From positions 1,178,001 to 1,242,000 of the forward strand of contig NZ_LT629780.1 of the NCBI RefSeq assembly GCF_900105885.1: a stretch of 64,000 nucleotides of DNA, in the 5' to 3' direction. Positions within the stretch are counted from its first letter, which is position 1, and each line of letters begins with the position of its first letter. The position numbers and the translations under genes are program-made. The notes beneath the pieces were generated by a model. The model was not told the DNA's origin. It made no database searches and saw only the letters and a program-made list of their open reading frames with translations. Of this stretch, positions 8,542-19,793 are shown one piece after another. The DNA comes from Pseudomonas guangdongensis. Its GTDB lineage: Bacteria; Pseudomonadota; Gammaproteobacteria; Pseudomonadales; Pseudomonadaceae.

Positions 8542-10467
8542 ATGAAACTGAAACTGACCCTCAGCCAGCGCATTCTCGCCGCCGTGGTCGCCCCGCTGGT
8601 GGCCATCTTTGCCATCCTCGGCGGGCTGATCACCGTCCAGCTCAACGATTCGGTGCCGGCCCTCATCGAGGACGGCAGCCGCGCCCAGGTCGAGGCCCGC
8701 GGCGACGAAGTCAGCCGCTGGCTGGGCGGCTACCAGCGCTGGCTGGGCCTGCTGGCCCAGGACAGCGAACTGCGCGACGGCCGCGAACTGGCGGCCTACC
8801 AGGCCTGGCTGGCGCAGCGTCACAAGGGCGATGCGGCCATCGAGACGCTGTTCTTCGCCAACCGCGACGGCCTGGCCATCACCCACGACGGCAAGGCGCC
8901 CAACGTGCGCGAGCGCGAGTACTTCAGGAAGCTGGTGGTCGAGGGCAGCGCCGAGCGCGTCCTCGCCAATCCGGTCCTCTCGCTGGTCACCGGCCGCCCG
9001 GTGGCGGTGATGGCCGAGGTGGTCACCGACGCCCGCGGCGAGCGCATCGGCCTGGTGGCGATGGCCCTGTCGATGGACGAGCTGTCGCGCATGGCCTCGG
9101 GGCTGGAAATGGGCGCCGGCAGCTACGGCTGGGTGGTCGACGGCAACGGCATGCTGGTCGCCCACCCCTCGCCCGAGGCGCGGATGAAGATCAACGTGAC
9201 CGCCGCCGACCAGCACGGCTATCGCGGCCTGGATGCCCACGGCCAGCGCTTCGTGCGCGGCGAGGCGGGGATCGGCGGGATCCTCAACCCGCAGGGCGAG
9301 GCGATGACCATGATCTGGTCGCCGATTTCCGGCACCCCGAACTGGACGGTCGGCGTATCGGTGCCGGACAGCACCTTCACCGCTGCCACCCGCAGCCTGC
9401 TGTGGGGCGTCGGTCTGGTGATCGGCCTGTCGCTGCTGATCATCGTGGTGCTGAACACCGTGGTGACCCGCCGCCTGCTGCGCCCGATCAGCCACACCGC
9501 GCGGGCCATGGAGGATATCGCCCGCGGCGAGGGTGACCTGACCCGGCGTCTGCAGGTGTCCAGCAACGACGAACTGGGCGAGCTGGCGCGGCAGTTCAAC
9601 GCCTTCGTCGAGCGCATGCAGGGCACCCTGAAGGAAGTGCGCAAGAGTACCTACGCGGTGCTGGACGGCTCCCAGCAGGTCAGCCAGGGCGCCGAGGAGC
9701 TGGCGGCGCGTACCGAGCAGCTGGCGGCCAACCTGCAGGAAACCTCGGCCTCGATGGAGGAGATCACCTCCACGGTGAGCCACACCACCGAGTCGGCCAG
9801 CCAGGCCAACCAACTGGCCAGCGGCGCGGCGCACATCACCCGCCAGGGCAGCGAGGCGATGCAGCAGGTGGGCAGCACCATGGGCGAGATCAACGAGTCG
9901 GCGGGCCGCATCGGCGACATCATCTCGATGATCGACTCGATCGCCTTCCAGACCAACATCCTCGCCCTCAACGCCTCGGTGGAGGCGGCGCGGGCCGGCG
10001 AGCACGGTCGCGGCTTCGCGGTGGTCGCCCAGGAAGTGCGCACCCTGGCCAGCCGCGCCGGTGCGGCGGCGCAGGAGATCCGCGCGCTGATCGACACCTC
10101 GGTCGGCCACACCCGCCAGGGTACGCAGATCGTGCAGAAGGCCGGCGGCACCATGCGCGAGATCCTCGACAGCGTCACCCGGGTGTCCGACGTGATCGCC
10201 GAGATCAGCAGCAGCGCCCGCGAGCAGAGTGCCGGCATCGGCCAGATCAACACCGCGGTGGCGGAGATGGATGCGATGACCCAGGCCAATGCGGCGATGG
10301 TCCAGCAGAGCTCCAGCGCCGCGCAGCAGATGCGCGAGAGCGCGCTGCGCCTGGGCGAACTGGTCGATGGCTTCATCCTCGGCGACGAGGAGCCGGCGGC
10401 AGGCGGCAATCGCAACGGCGCGCCGCAGACGGCGACCCGGCCGAGCCGCAGCGTCGAGTTCGGCTGA
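8542..10467 (+). CDS. Methyl-accepting chemotaxis protein
   Basis: A 641-residue chemoreceptor. A first transmembrane segment (about residues 10-34) is followed by a periplasmic ligand-binding region of roughly 250 residues. That region has the look of a dCache domain ([37 protein letters not shown]). A second transmembrane segment ([20 protein letters not shown]) leads to a HAMP domain and the cytoplasmic signalling domain with the highly conserved hairpin tip [20 protein letters not shown]. It should couple via CheW to CheA. The C-terminus (RSVEFG) lacks a NWETF-type CheR tether. The start [10 protein letters not shown] at 8542 was preferred because the preceding in-frame codons give a Cys/Pro/Arg-rich non-family sequence. 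The ligand cannot be predicted. It is monocistronic and followed by a strong terminator. Confidence 0.93.
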   Translation: MKLKLTLSQRILAAVVAPLVAIFAILGGLITVQLNDSVPALIEDGSRAQVEARGDEVSRWLGGYQRWLGLLAQDSELRDGRELAAYQAWLAQRHKGDAAIETLFFANRDGLAITHDGKAPNVREREYFRKLVVEGSAERVLANPVLSLVTGRPVAVMAEVVTDARGERIGLVAMALSMDELSRMASGLEMGAGSYGWVVDGNGMLVAHPSPEARMKINVTAADQHGYRGLDAHGQRFVRGEAGIGGILNPQGEAMTMIWSPISGTPNWTVGVSVPDSTFTAATRSLLWGVGLVIGLSLLIIVVLNTVVTRRLLRPISHTARAMEDIARGEGDLTRRLQVSSNDELGELARQFNAFVERMQGTLKEVRKSTYAVLDGSQQVSQGAEELAARTEQLAANLQETSASMEEITSTVSHTTESASQANQLASGAAHITRQGSEAMQQVGSTMGEINESAGRIGDIISMIDSIAFQTNILALNASVEAARAGEHGRGFAVVAQEVRTLASRAGAAAQEIRALIDTSVGHTRQGTQIVQKAGGTMREILDSVTRVSDVIAEISSSAREQSAGIGQINTAVAEMDAMTQANAAMVQQSSSAAQQMRESALRLGELVDGFILGDEEPAAGGNRNGAPQTATRPSRSVEFG

Positions 10468-10495
10468 GTCGTACAGGCCGCCGCGCCCCACCAGA

Positions 10496-10521
10496 CCCCC
10501 GCGCCCGCACGCGGGGGTTTT
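10496..10521 (+). terminator. Rho-independent terminator after the chemoreceptor gene
   Basis: An 8-bp perfect GC stem, CCCCCGCG (10496-10503) with CGCGGGGG (10510-10517), and a 6-base loop is followed by TTTT. It lies 28 bases after the stop codon. Confidence 0.9.
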
Positions 10522-10667
10522 GCGTTCTGCTCCTCGGGTGCGCGCCGTGGGAGAAAAGCCTACCCCAGCGACGCCAGACCGGGCTGTCCCAGTAGCCCTA
10601 GGCGCTTGCGCCCGGTACATGAAGGGGGGGCAACCGGAGGCGGCAAGCATTGGCGAGGTGCGGAAAC

Positions 10668-10695
10668 GACTGCGCCGCCCGGAGGCGGCGCAGTC
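10668..10695 (-). terminator. Probable terminator after the acetate CoA-transferase gene
   Basis: A 12-bp perfect stem, GACTGCGCCGCC (10668-10679) with GGCGGCGCAGTC (10684-10695), is closed by a four-base loop (TCCG on the minus strand). On the minus strand it is followed by GTTTCC, a weak U tract. It sits 25 bases past the stop codon of the CoA-transferase gene. Confidence 0.7.
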
Positions 10696-10720
10696 TTGCA
10701 GCGGTCAGTGGATCAGGCGA

Positions 10721-12223
10721 TCACTTCTTGCCCAGCATGTGGCCGGTCTGCTGCATGTTGGTGTGCCAGGAGAAGGCCTCGCTGAGGATGTGCGGGGTCT
10801 GGCCGCCGACGGTGGCGCAGGCGCGGTCGAAGTAGTCCTGCATGGCCGGGCGGAAGTCCGGGTGCACGCAGTTGTCGATGATCACCTGGGCACGCTCGCG
10901 CGGGGCCAGGCCGCGCAGGTCGGCCAGACCCTGCTCGGTGACGATGATGTCGACGTCGTGCTCGTTGTGGTCGACGTGCGGGATCATCGGCACGGCGGAG
11001 GAGATGGCGCCGCCCTTGGCGATGGACTTGGTGACGAAGATGGCCAGGTGGGCGTTGCGGGTGAAGTCGCCCGAGCCGCCGAGGCCGTTCATCATGTGGG
11101 TGCCGTTGACGTGGGTCGAGTTGACGTTGCCGTACATGTCGAACTCGAGGGCGGTGTTGATGCCGATGATGCCGATGCGACGGACGATCTCCGGGTGGTT
11201 GGAGATTTCCTGCGGGCGCAGCACCAGCTTGTCCTTGTACTTGTCGAGGTTGGCCATCACGTGGTGGCACATGCGCTCGGACAGGGTGAAGGAACAGCCG
11301 GAGGCGGCGGCCAGCTTGCCGGCGTCGAACAGTTCGAAGGTGGAGTCCTGCAGCACCTCGGAGTACATGGTCATGCCGGTGAAGTTGGACTTCAGCAGGC
11401 CGCTCATCACGGCGTTGGCGATGGTGCCGACGCCGGCCTGCAGCGGCAGCAGGCTGGGGGTCAGGTTGCCGCACTCGACTTCCTTCTCCAGGAAGGCGAT
11501 CAGGTGGTCGGCGATGGCCTGGGTCTCGTCGTCGGACGGCAGCACCGCGGAGTAGGAGTCTTCCTGGTCGGTGATGACGATGGCGGCGATCTTCGCCGGG
11601 TCGCAGGGAATGTACGGGGTGCCGATACGATCCTGGCCGTTGATCAGCGGGATCGGGCCGCGGCCCGGGCGCTTGGCCGGCAGGTAGATGTCGTGCAGGC
11701 CTTCCAGGGCGGCCGGGTGGGCCAGGTTCAGCTCGACGATGACCACGTCGGCTTCGGCGAAGCTGGCCGAGTTGCCCACGGAGGTGGTCGGCACGATGCC
11801 GCCGTTCTCGGTGATGGCGCAGGCTTCGATGATCGCCACGTCGACCTTCGGCAGGCTGCCGGCACGCAGCTGCTCGGCGGTGTCGGAGAGGTGCTGGTCG
11901 ATGAACATCACTTCGCCGCTGTTGATCGCCTTGCGCAGGCCGGCGTCGGACTGGAACGGCATGCGGCGGGCCAGCAGACCGGATTCGGCCATCAGCTTGT
12001 CCATATCGTTGCCCAGGCTGGCGCCGGTGATCAGGGTGATCTTCAGTTCTTCCTGGCGAGCGCGCTCGGACAGGGCGATCGGCAGCTTCTTGGCTTCGCC
12101 GGCGCGGGTGAAGCCGCTCATGCCAACGGTGTTGCCGTTCTTGACCAGCTTGGCCGCTTCTTCGGCGGTGGTGATCTTGTCGGTCAGGGACTGCAGGCGA
12201 ATACGATCGGAGTACTGGGACAT
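10721..12223 (-). CDS. Acetyl-CoA hydrolase / succinyl-CoA:acetate CoA-transferase
   Basis: A 500-residue member of the class I CoA-transferase family that includes AarC, Ach1 and the Pseudomonas acetyl-CoA hydrolase/transferase. These enzymes move CoA between succinate (or propionate) and acetate in the cytoplasm. Characteristic segments are NTVGMSGFTRAGEAKKLP near the N-terminus, VGTIANAVMSGL in the middle, and GLGGSGDFTRNAHLAIFVT followed by IIVTEQGLADLRGLAPRERA in the C-terminal half. The length is standard. The start at 12223 (MSQYSDRIRLQSL) follows an AGGAACCGCTCC leader with a usable AGGAA site. It is transcribed alone, with a hairpin terminator behind it. Whether it acts mainly in acetate detoxification or in the CoA balance of propionate metabolism cannot be told from context. 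Confidence 0.92.
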   Translation of the reverse strand: MSQYSDRIRLQSLTDKITTAEEAAKLVKNGNTVGMSGFTRAGEAKKLPIALSERARQEELKITLITGASLGNDMDKLMAESGLLARRMPFQSDAGLRKAINSGEVMFIDQHLSDTAEQLRAGSLPKVDVAIIEACAITENGGIVPTTSVGNSASFAEADVVIVELNLAHPAALEGLHDIYLPAKRPGRGPIPLINGQDRIGTPYIPCDPAKIAAIVITDQEDSYSAVLPSDDETQAIADHLIAFLEKEVECGNLTPSLLPLQAGVGTIANAVMSGLLKSNFTGMTMYSEVLQDSTFELFDAGKLAAASGCSFTLSERMCHHVMANLDKYKDKLVLRPQEISNHPEIVRRIGIIGINTALEFDMYGNVNSTHVNGTHMMNGLGGSGDFTRNAHLAIFVTKSIAKGGAISSAVPMIPHVDHNEHDVDIIVTEQGLADLRGLAPRERAQVIIDNCVHPDFRPAMQDYFDRACATVGGQTPHILSEAFSWHTNMQQTGHMLGKK

Positions 12224-12557
12224 GGAGCGGTTCCTTTGATACGGCCTAGGGCGACATACAGTGCGCCGAGTCTAAGGATTCACTATCGTTACGCCTTTAA
12301 GACTAAGGTCGTAATGTGCCGAACGGTTTTCCGCCGTGATCGCGACCTTTTGCCACAGCACCGGCCCTTGGCGGATCGGCAAAGACGCGGCCCGGCGATC
12401 CCGGCGCAGGCCTGGGCGAGAGCCTCCGGGCGGGGGCGCGAGGCGCCATTGTGGCGGGCCGGGCGCGATCTGCGGTACGGGTTGCCGGCATTCAATATAT
12501 TGAAAGATATTTTGTTTTGATGCAGATTGTCTGGCGTCAGATGCTTGCGGAGTCGCC
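12224..12557. other. Intergenic region between divergent CoA-transferase and arsR genes
   Basis: This 334-base region has no supported gene. The part nearest arsR is the only clearly AT-rich stretch (12490-12520) and holds a palindromic operator candidate, listed separately. Near 12265-12310 a second AT-richer stretch probably contains the promoter of the CoA-transferase gene. No clean -35/-10 pair was identified. Confidence 0.6.
12490..12505. promoter_or_regulatory. Candidate BigR/SqrR-type operator ahead of arsR
   Basis: TTCAATATATTGAA (12491-12504) is a perfect 14-bp palindrome. With its flanks it reads ATTC-N8-GAAA, one base off the ATTC-N8-GAAT pattern reported for SqrR/BigR repressors, as I recall it. 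It lies about 53 bases before the ArsR start codon in an otherwise GC-rich region and probably overlaps the -10 region. Autoregulation by the ArsR protein is inferred. Confidence 0.65.
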
Positions 12558-12878
12558 ATGGCCGCCCATCCCGTCGATCTGTCGCCCCTGCAGCAAGCCG
12601 CCGGCCGGGCGGCCCGCCTGCTCAAGACGCTGGGCAATCCCGAGCGCCTGCTGCTGTTCTGCCAGCTGGCCGAGGGCGAGCGCAGCGTCGGCGAGCTGCA
12701 GGCAACGCTGGGCATCCTCCAGCCAACCCTGTCGCAGCAGCTCGGCGTGCTGCGCCGCGAGGCGCTGGTGGCGACCCGCCGCGCCGGCAAACAGGTCTAC
12801 TACCGGATCACCGACCCGGCGGCGCTGGCGCTGATCCATACCCTTTATCGGCAGTTCTGCACGGAGGAGTGTCCATGA
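12558..12878 (+). CDS. ArsR family repressor, BigR/SqrR-like sulfide sensor
   Basis: A 106-residue winged-helix repressor. The core [20 protein letters not shown] and the recognition region [22 protein letters not shown] are typical of ArsR proteins. It lacks the arsenic-type ELCVC motif. It has one Cys in the second helix (Cys35) and Cys at 101 and 105 near the C-terminus. This spacing resembles the disulfide/persulfide pair of BigR and SqrR, which sense reactive sulfur. The stop codon overlaps the ATG of the next gene by 4 bases, so the repressor and two membrane proteins form one operon. That arrangement is known in BigR operons, where the neighbours handle sulfur compounds. The sulfide sulfur dioxygenase often present in those operons is missing here. 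Confidence 0.85.
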   Translation: MAAHPVDLSPLQQAAGRAARLLKTLGNPERLLLFCQLAEGERSVGELQATLGILQPTLSQQLGVLRREALVATRRAGKQVYYRITDPAALALIHTLYRQFCTEECP

Positions 12879-13309
12879 ACATCGACTGGGCCAGTTTCAC
12901 CCCCTGGAGCGCGCTGGCCGGCGGCATCCTGCTCGGCTTGGCGAGCGGGCTGTTCGTCCTGGCCAACGGGCGCATCGCCGGGATCAGCGGGCTGCTCGGC
13001 AGCCTGTTCAATCCGCAGGCCGGCGGCCGCCTGGACAGCCTGCTGTTCGTCCTCGGCCTGCTGCTGGCGCCCTGGCTGTGGCAGGCGTTCGCCGCCTTGC
13101 CGGCCATCGAGATGCAGGTCGGCGTGCCGGCCCTGCTGCTGGCCGGCCTGCTGGTCGGCTTCGGCGCGCGCCTCGGCGCCGGCTGCACCAGCGGCCATGG
13201 CATCTGCGGCCTGTCGCGGCTGTCGCCGCGCTCGCTGGTCGCCACCCTGTGCTTCATGGCCAGCGGTTTCGCCAGCGTCTTCGTCGTCCGCCACCTGCTC
13301 GGAGCCTGA
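12875..13309 (+). CDS. YeeE/YedE-type inner-membrane protein, first half of a PmpA/PmpB-like pair
   Basis: A 144-residue protein with about four hydrophobic segments ([69 protein letters not shown]). The motif [19 protein letters not shown] is the hallmark of YeeE/YedE transporters, in which the Cys carries thiosulfate or a related sulfur compound. The gene overlaps the arsR stop (ATGA) and is followed 2 bases later by its partner half. Single-half genes in tandem, instead of one fused YeeE, match the PmpA/PmpB arrangement linked to BigR. Transport of a sulfur compound is a family inference. Confidence 0.85.
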   Translation: MNIDWASFTPWSALAGGILLGLASGLFVLANGRIAGISGLLGSLFNPQAGGRLDSLLFVLGLLLAPWLWQAFAALPAIEMQVGVPALLLAGLLVGFGARLGAGCTSGHGICGLSRLSPRSLVATLCFMASGFASVFVVRHLLGA

Positions 13310-13311
13310 AC

Positions 13312-13728
13312 ATGAGTCGTCTGACCGCCTTTCTCGCCGGGCTGCTGTTCGGCCTCGGCCTGCTGCTGGCCGGTATGGCCGATCCGGCCAAGGTGCTGGC
13401 CTTCCTCGACCTGGCCGGCGCCTGGGACCCGTCGCTGGCGCTGGTCATGGGCGGCGGCATCGCCGCCGCGCTGTTGCCCTTCACCCTCGCCAAGCGCCGC
13501 CAGCGTTCGCTGACCGGCTGCCCGATGCAGCTGCCGAGCAAGCGCCAGCCGGATCGCGCGCTGGTGACCGGCAGCCTGATCTTCGGCATCGGCTGGGGCA
13601 TCGCCGGCATCTGTCCGGGGCCGGCGCTAGTGGTGCTGGGCAGCGGGCATGCCGGCATCCTGCCGTTCGTGATCGCCATGCTGGCCGGCATGGGGCTCTA
13701 CCAGTGGTACGACAGCCACCGGGCGTGA
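13312..13728 (+). CDS. YeeE/YedE-type (DUF6691-like) inner-membrane protein, second half
   Basis: A 138-residue protein, paired with the preceding gene and starting 2 bases after its stop codon. It has about four hydrophobic helices. The segment GIGWGIAGICPGPALVVLGSG contains the Cys-bearing re-entrant loop corresponding to the GCTSGHG loop of the first half. The two together should make one pseudo-symmetric channel-like carrier. It is the last gene of the arsR operon. No separate terminator hairpin was seen before cytochrome c'. Confidence 0.85.
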   Translation: MSRLTAFLAGLLFGLGLLLAGMADPAKVLAFLDLAGAWDPSLALVMGGGIAAALLPFTLAKRRQRSLTGCPMQLPSKRQPDRALVTGSLIFGIGWGIAGICPGPALVVLGSGHAGILPFVIAMLAGMGLYQWYDSHRA

Positions 13729-13836
13729 ACCGCGCGGTTTCGGGGCGGTCGATGAAACGGCTACCCTAGCGCCTTCGCCGCCCATGGTGGGCGGCGAGCC
13801 GTGATGATGCCCAGCAAGGAAAGGGAGAAACACTCG

Positions 13837-14307
13837 ATGATGAAGAAACTGATTGCCTGCAGCGCCGGTCTGCTGATGGCCGGCGCGGCCAGCCTGGCCA
13901 TGGCCCAGGTCAGCCCGGAAGACCAGATCAAGTTCCGCAAGGCCGGCTACAGCTACATGTCCTGGAACATGGGCAAGCTCAAGGCGCAGGTCATCGACGG
14001 CTCGGTCGCCTACGACCAGAAGCAGGTCGAAGCCGCCGCCAACGCCATCGCCGCCATCGCCAACTCCGGCATGGGCGCGCTGTACGGGCCGGGCACCGAG
14101 AAGTCGGTCGGCAACCAGAAGACCCGCGTCAAGCCGGAATTCTTCACCCAGAAGGACGAGGTCGCCAAGGTGGCCATCGCCTTCAACCAGGCCGCCAACG
14201 AGCTGGCCAAGGTTGCCGCCGGCGGCGACAAGGCGGCCATCGCCAAGGCCTTCGGCGACGTGGGCAAGAGCTGCAAGGGCTGCCACGACCAGTTCCGCAT
14301 GGACTGA
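13837..14307 (+). CDS. Cytochrome c' (c-556 type)
   Basis: A 156-residue periplasmic haem protein. The signal peptide MMKKLIACSAGLLMAGAASL ends near AMAQ. The single haem-binding motif CKGCH is at the very C-terminus (SCKGCHDQFRMD), the defining position for the four-helix-bundle cytochromes c'. Upstream in-frame Met codons exist at 13801, but an AAGGAAAGGGAG ribosome site is correctly spaced for the ATG at 13837. Proteins of this class bind NO and may protect against nitrosative stress. It converges with a cytochrome b561 gene, and in other Pseudomonas these two are often neighbours. Confidence 0.92.
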   Translation: MMKKLIACSAGLLMAGAASLAMAQVSPEDQIKFRKAGYSYMSWNMGKLKAQVIDGSVAYDQKQVEAAANAIAAIANSGMGALYGPGTEKSVGNQKTRVKPEFFTQKDEVAKVAIAFNQAANELAKVAAGGDKAAIAKAFGDVGKSCKGCHDQFRMD

Positions 14308-14384
14308 TCGGTTGCCGCTGCAGGGGGCGCATCGCGCACCCTGCGCAGCCGCCGCGGTGCGCCGTACGCACCGGGCGGCGGCAA

Positions 14385-14422
14385 AACGCACAAGGGCGAC
14401 CCGCGGGTCGCCCTTGTGCGTT
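14385..14422. terminator. Bidirectional terminator: 38-bp perfect palindrome
   Basis: The whole 38-base segment equals its own reverse complement. Its arms are AACGCACAAGGGCGACCC and GGGTCGCCCTTGTGCGTT, with GC at the centre. It lies between the convergent cytochrome c' and cytochrome b561 genes and covers part of the cytochrome b561 stop codon (14421-14423). The plus-strand U tract is only TT, so termination efficiency is uncertain. Confidence 0.75.
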
Positions 14423-15116
14423 ACCAGGCCGGCGTGCTCTGCACCGGGGGCGGCGGCGGGGCGGGAATCCAGCTGCCGCCGGCCGCCCAGACGGTGGCCC
14501 CGGCGAAGGCCAGGGCAACCAGCAGCGCCGGCAGGCTGCCGCCGCTGGCCGGATTGACCGGCCGCGCGGCCGGCACCCTACGCTTGCCGTGCAGCATCGC
14601 CTCGATCAGGTTCTCGCCATGCACCAGGCGGTAGAACAGCAGCGCGGCCAGGTGCAGGACGATCAGCGCGATCACCAGCCACATGCCCTGGCGGTGCAGG
14701 CCGGTCAGGGCGCTGCTGGTGTCGCCGTCGACCAGCCGGTACAGCGGGCCGGTGAAGGCGATGTCGTCGTTGGCCACCAGGCCGCTGGCGACCTGGAAGC
14801 CCAGCGCGCCGAGCATCGCCAGCACCGACAGCCAGCCCAGGGGGTTGTGGCCGGCGCCGTGCCATTCGCCGCGCAGGTAGGCCGGCAGGCTCTGCGGCAG
14901 GTGCAGCACCTGGCCGAAGCGCACGTAGGTGGAGCCGAGCACGCCCCAGGCCAGGCGGAAGGCCAGCAGGCCGGCGACGAACAGGCCCAGACGGCCGTGC
15001 CAGGCCATCCAGTTGCCGCCGAGCCAGCCGGTGAGCAGCGCGGCGCTGACGCTGAGGGCGAGCAGCCAGTGGAAGAGACGGGTGGGCAGATCCCAGATGT
15101 GGACGTGGATGGTCAT
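14421..15116 (-). CDS. Cytochrome b561 family protein
   Basis: A 231-residue di-haem inner-membrane electron carrier of the cytochrome b/b561 family. The opening VHIWDLPTRLFHWLLALSV carries the first haem His. Further His residues fall in WMAWHGRLG, LTGLHRQGM and LIVLHLAALLFYRLVHGE. Four main hydrophobic helices are followed by a fifth C-terminal hydrophobic stretch (LPALLVALAFAGATVWAAGG) and a Pro-rich end. It probably passes quinol-derived electrons to a c-type cytochrome. The facing cytochrome c' is the obvious candidate, but that is inference. Start at 15116 (MTIHVHIWD). Confidence 0.92.
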   Translation of the reverse strand: MTIHVHIWDLPTRLFHWLLALSVSAALLTGWLGGNWMAWHGRLGLFVAGLLAFRLAWGVLGSTYVRFGQVLHLPQSLPAYLRGEWHGAGHNPLGWLSVLAMLGALGFQVASGLVANDDIAFTGPLYRLVDGDTSSALTGLHRQGMWLVIALIVLHLAALLFYRLVHGENLIEAMLHGKRRVPAARPVNPASGGSLPALLVALAFAGATVWAAGGSWIPAPPPPPVQSTPAW

Positions 15117-15147
15117 CGGCGATTTCCTTGCCAGAACGGAACAGGAC

Positions 15148-15179
15148 AGCGCCGGCGTGTCGCGAAACACGCCGGCGCT
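15148..15179. repeat. GC-rich hairpin upstream of cytochrome b561
   Basis: A 13-bp perfect stem, AGCGCCGGCGTGT (15148-15160) and ACACGCCGGCGCT (15167-15179), has the loop CGCGAA. It lies between the TRAP permease and cytochrome b561, both on the minus strand, just upstream of the latter's start codon. There is no U tract. It could be a terminator part or a leader structure. Confidence 0.5.
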
Positions 15180-15206
15180 GCGTACTGCGAACTTTACCCG
15201 AACAGG

Positions 15207-15241
15207 CGCATGACCCCGCACCTGCGGTGCGGGGTCATGCG
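15207..15241 (-). terminator. Strong hairpin after the TRAP permease gene
   Basis: A 16-bp perfect stem (arms 15207-15222 and 15226-15241, core GACCCCGCACC / GGTGCGGGGTC) with a 3-base loop starts 4 bases past the TRAP permease stop codon. It has no U run on the minus strand, so it is a probable but not classical terminator. It may instead protect mRNA 3' ends. Confidence 0.6.
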
Positions 15242-15244
15242 GAC

Positions 15245-17818
<2,574 letters not shown>

Positions 17819-17952
17819 GGGATGAGCCTGCAACGGAAAGCGGATAACGCCGGAACCCGCGGCCTCGCGGCGCGCGGGTTCCGGTGGGAAGCTGCGTGGC
17901 GGGCGCTACTAGCAGCGTAGCAGCGCCCGGCGCGGACGGCGTGCGGGACGCC

Positions 17953-18924
17953 TTACAGCCAGCCGCGCTCCTTGTAGTAGCGCGCGGCGCCCTCGTGCAG
18001 CGGGGCGGACAGGCCGACCTTGATCATGTCCTCGGCCTTGAGGTCCTTGAACGCCGGGTGCAGGCGCTGGAAGCGCTCGAGGTTGTCGAACACCGACTTG
18101 ACCAGCTGGTAGACCACTTCCGGGTCGGCCTTGGCGCTGGTGGACAGCACCGCCTTGCCGCCGATCGACGCGGTCGGCGCGTCGTTGCCCTTGTACAGGC
18201 CGCCGGGGATCTCGGCCTTGGTGTAGTAGCTCTTCTCGGCCAGCAGCTTGTCGATCTCGGCGCCGGTCACCGGCACCAGCACCGCGTCGACGGTGGTGGT
18301 GGCTTCCTGGATCGCGCCGTTGGGATGGCCGACGAAGTAGGTCATGGCGTCGATGTTGTTGTCGCCCAGCGCGCTGGCCTGCTCGGCCGGCTTGAGTTCG
18401 GCGGCCAGGGCGAACACCGACTTGTCCCAGCCCTTGACGCGCATGATCTCGTCGAGGGTATCGCGCTGGCCGGAGCCGGGGTTGCCGATGTTGACGCGCT
18501 TGCCCTTGAGGTCGTCGAAGCCGGCGATCTTGGCGTCGCGGCGGGCGAGGATGGTGAACACCTCGCTCTGCAGCGAGAACACCGCGCGGATGTCGTCCAT
18601 CGCGCCCTCGGCCTGGAACGGCGCCTCGCCCTTCATCGCCTTGTACTGGTGGTCGGACTGCATGATGCCGAAGTTGAACTCGCCGCTGCGGATGCCGTTG
18701 ACGTTGGCCACGCCGCCGCCGCTGGCCGGGGCGTTGCACTTGATGCCGTGCTCGGCCGAGCCGCGGTTGAGGAAGCGGCAGATCGACTGGCCGGCGACGT
18801 AGTAGACGCCGGTCTGGCCGCCGGTGCCGATGGTGACGAACTTGTCCTGGGCATGGGCGGTACTGCCGAGCGAGAGACCTGCCAGTGCTGCCGACAGGGC
18901 CAAGACCAAGGATTTGCCTTTCAT
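17953..18924 (-). CDS. TAXI family TRAP transporter solute-binding protein
   Basis: A 323-residue periplasmic binding protein. The signal peptide MKGKSLVLALSAALAGLSL is cut near AHAQ. The mature start DKFVTIGTGGQTGVYYVAGQ is the signature of TAXI proteins. It lies 134 bases upstream of the permease gene on the same strand, so the two form one transport system. The binding protein is the promoter-proximal gene. Conserved internal features include GSGQRDTLDEIMRVKGW and YYTKAEIPGGLY. The last residues (YYKERGWL) are complete, so the gene is intact. Ligand unknown. Confidence 0.93.
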   Translation of the reverse strand: MKGKSLVLALSAALAGLSLGSTAHAQDKFVTIGTGGQTGVYYVAGQSICRFLNRGSAEHGIKCNAPASGGGVANVNGIRSGEFNFGIMQSDHQYKAMKGEAPFQAEGAMDDIRAVFSLQSEVFTILARRDAKIAGFDDLKGKRVNIGNPGSGQRDTLDEIMRVKGWDKSVFALAAELKPAEQASALGDNNIDAMTYFVGHPNGAIQEATTTVDAVLVPVTGAEIDKLLAEKSYYTKAEIPGGLYKGNDAPTASIGGKAVLSTSAKADPEVVYQLVKSVFDNLERFQRLHPAFKDLKAEDMIKVGLSAPLHEGAARYYKERGWL

Positions 18925-19022
18925 GGGGTGCTTCCTTCTTCTGGTTATGGTGATGCGCCGCGGCTCTTGTGGAGCGCGGCGCAGAGGGCAAGTTTAACCG
19001 CAAACGGCGCCGGTCGAGCCGG

Positions 19023-19793
19023 CTAGTCGGGCAGCGCCAGCAGCAGGGCGGCGGTGTGCAGGTCGGGCTGGCCGTCGTGGCGCGCGGGGCGGTACTTCAT
19101 CTGGAAGGCGGTGATCACGTTGCGGGTGGCCTGATCCAGCTCACCGTGCTGCGGCACCGCGTAGCCGACGCGGGCCAGCTGGTGCTGGAACCAGGCGGTG
19201 CCCGGCACCTGGCCGTCGAGCTGGCGCAGCCGTTCCTGCACCGTGGCGGGCTCTGGCCAGGGAATCAACCCGGCGGCGCCGAGCCTGGCCCAGGGGAACA
19301 GCGGGCCGGGGTCGACCTTGCGTTGCGGGGCGATGTCGCTGTGGCCGACGATGTTGATCGGCGCCACGCCGTGGCGCGCCTGGATGTCCTTGAGCAGGGC
19401 GATCAGGGTGTCGATCTGCGCGGGCGGGTAGGGCTGCCAGGTACGCCCGTGCGGGGTGTCGGTGTAGCCGCGGTTGACGATCTCGATGCCGATCGAGCTG
19501 GCGTTCAGCCAGGTCCGACCGCGCCACTGGCTGTCGCCGGCATGCCAGGCGCGGCGCTGCTCGTCGACCATCCGGTAGACCTTGTCGCCCTCTGCCGGCA
19601 GCAGGTAGTGGGCGCTGACGCCACCGTTCTTCAGGGTGCGCAGCGACTCGTCGAGGTCGCTGGAGGTGTAGTGGACGACGATGAATTCGACCCGACTGCC
19701 GTGGTCGACGGAGCGCTGCGAGTCGTCGAAGCGCAGGCCGCCGGCGCAGCCGCCGAGCAGCAGGGAAAGGGCGAGCAGGGGGAGAGTCTTCAT
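19023..19793 (-). CDS. N-acetylmuramoyl-L-alanine amidase, AmpDh2-like lipoprotein
   Basis: A 256-residue zinc amidase that removes the peptide stem from N-acetylmuramic acid in peptidoglycan. The N-terminus MKTLPLLALSLLLGGCAGG has a lipobox (Cys16), so the enzyme is anchored in a membrane facing the periplasm, as in AmpDh2. Zinc ligands are visible in EFIVVHYTSSD and GHSDIAPQRKVDPG. The C-terminal part (residues about 190-245) resembles a peptidoglycan-binding domain (HGELDQATRNVITAFQMKYRP). The start at 19793 was chosen because it creates the lipoprotein signal; the longer upstream frame does not. It acts in wall turnover, and AmpD homologues can influence beta-lactamase induction. Confidence 0.9.
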   Translation of the reverse strand: MKTLPLLALSLLLGGCAGGLRFDDSQRSVDHGSRVEFIVVHYTSSDLDESLRTLKNGGVSAHYLLPAEGDKVYRMVDEQRRAWHAGDSQWRGRTWLNASSIGIEIVNRGYTDTPHGRTWQPYPPAQIDTLIALLKDIQARHGVAPINIVGHSDIAPQRKVDPGPLFPWARLGAAGLIPWPEPATVQERLRQLDGQVPGTAWFQHQLARVGYAVPQHGELDQATRNVITAFQMKYRPARHDGQPDLHTAALLLALPD

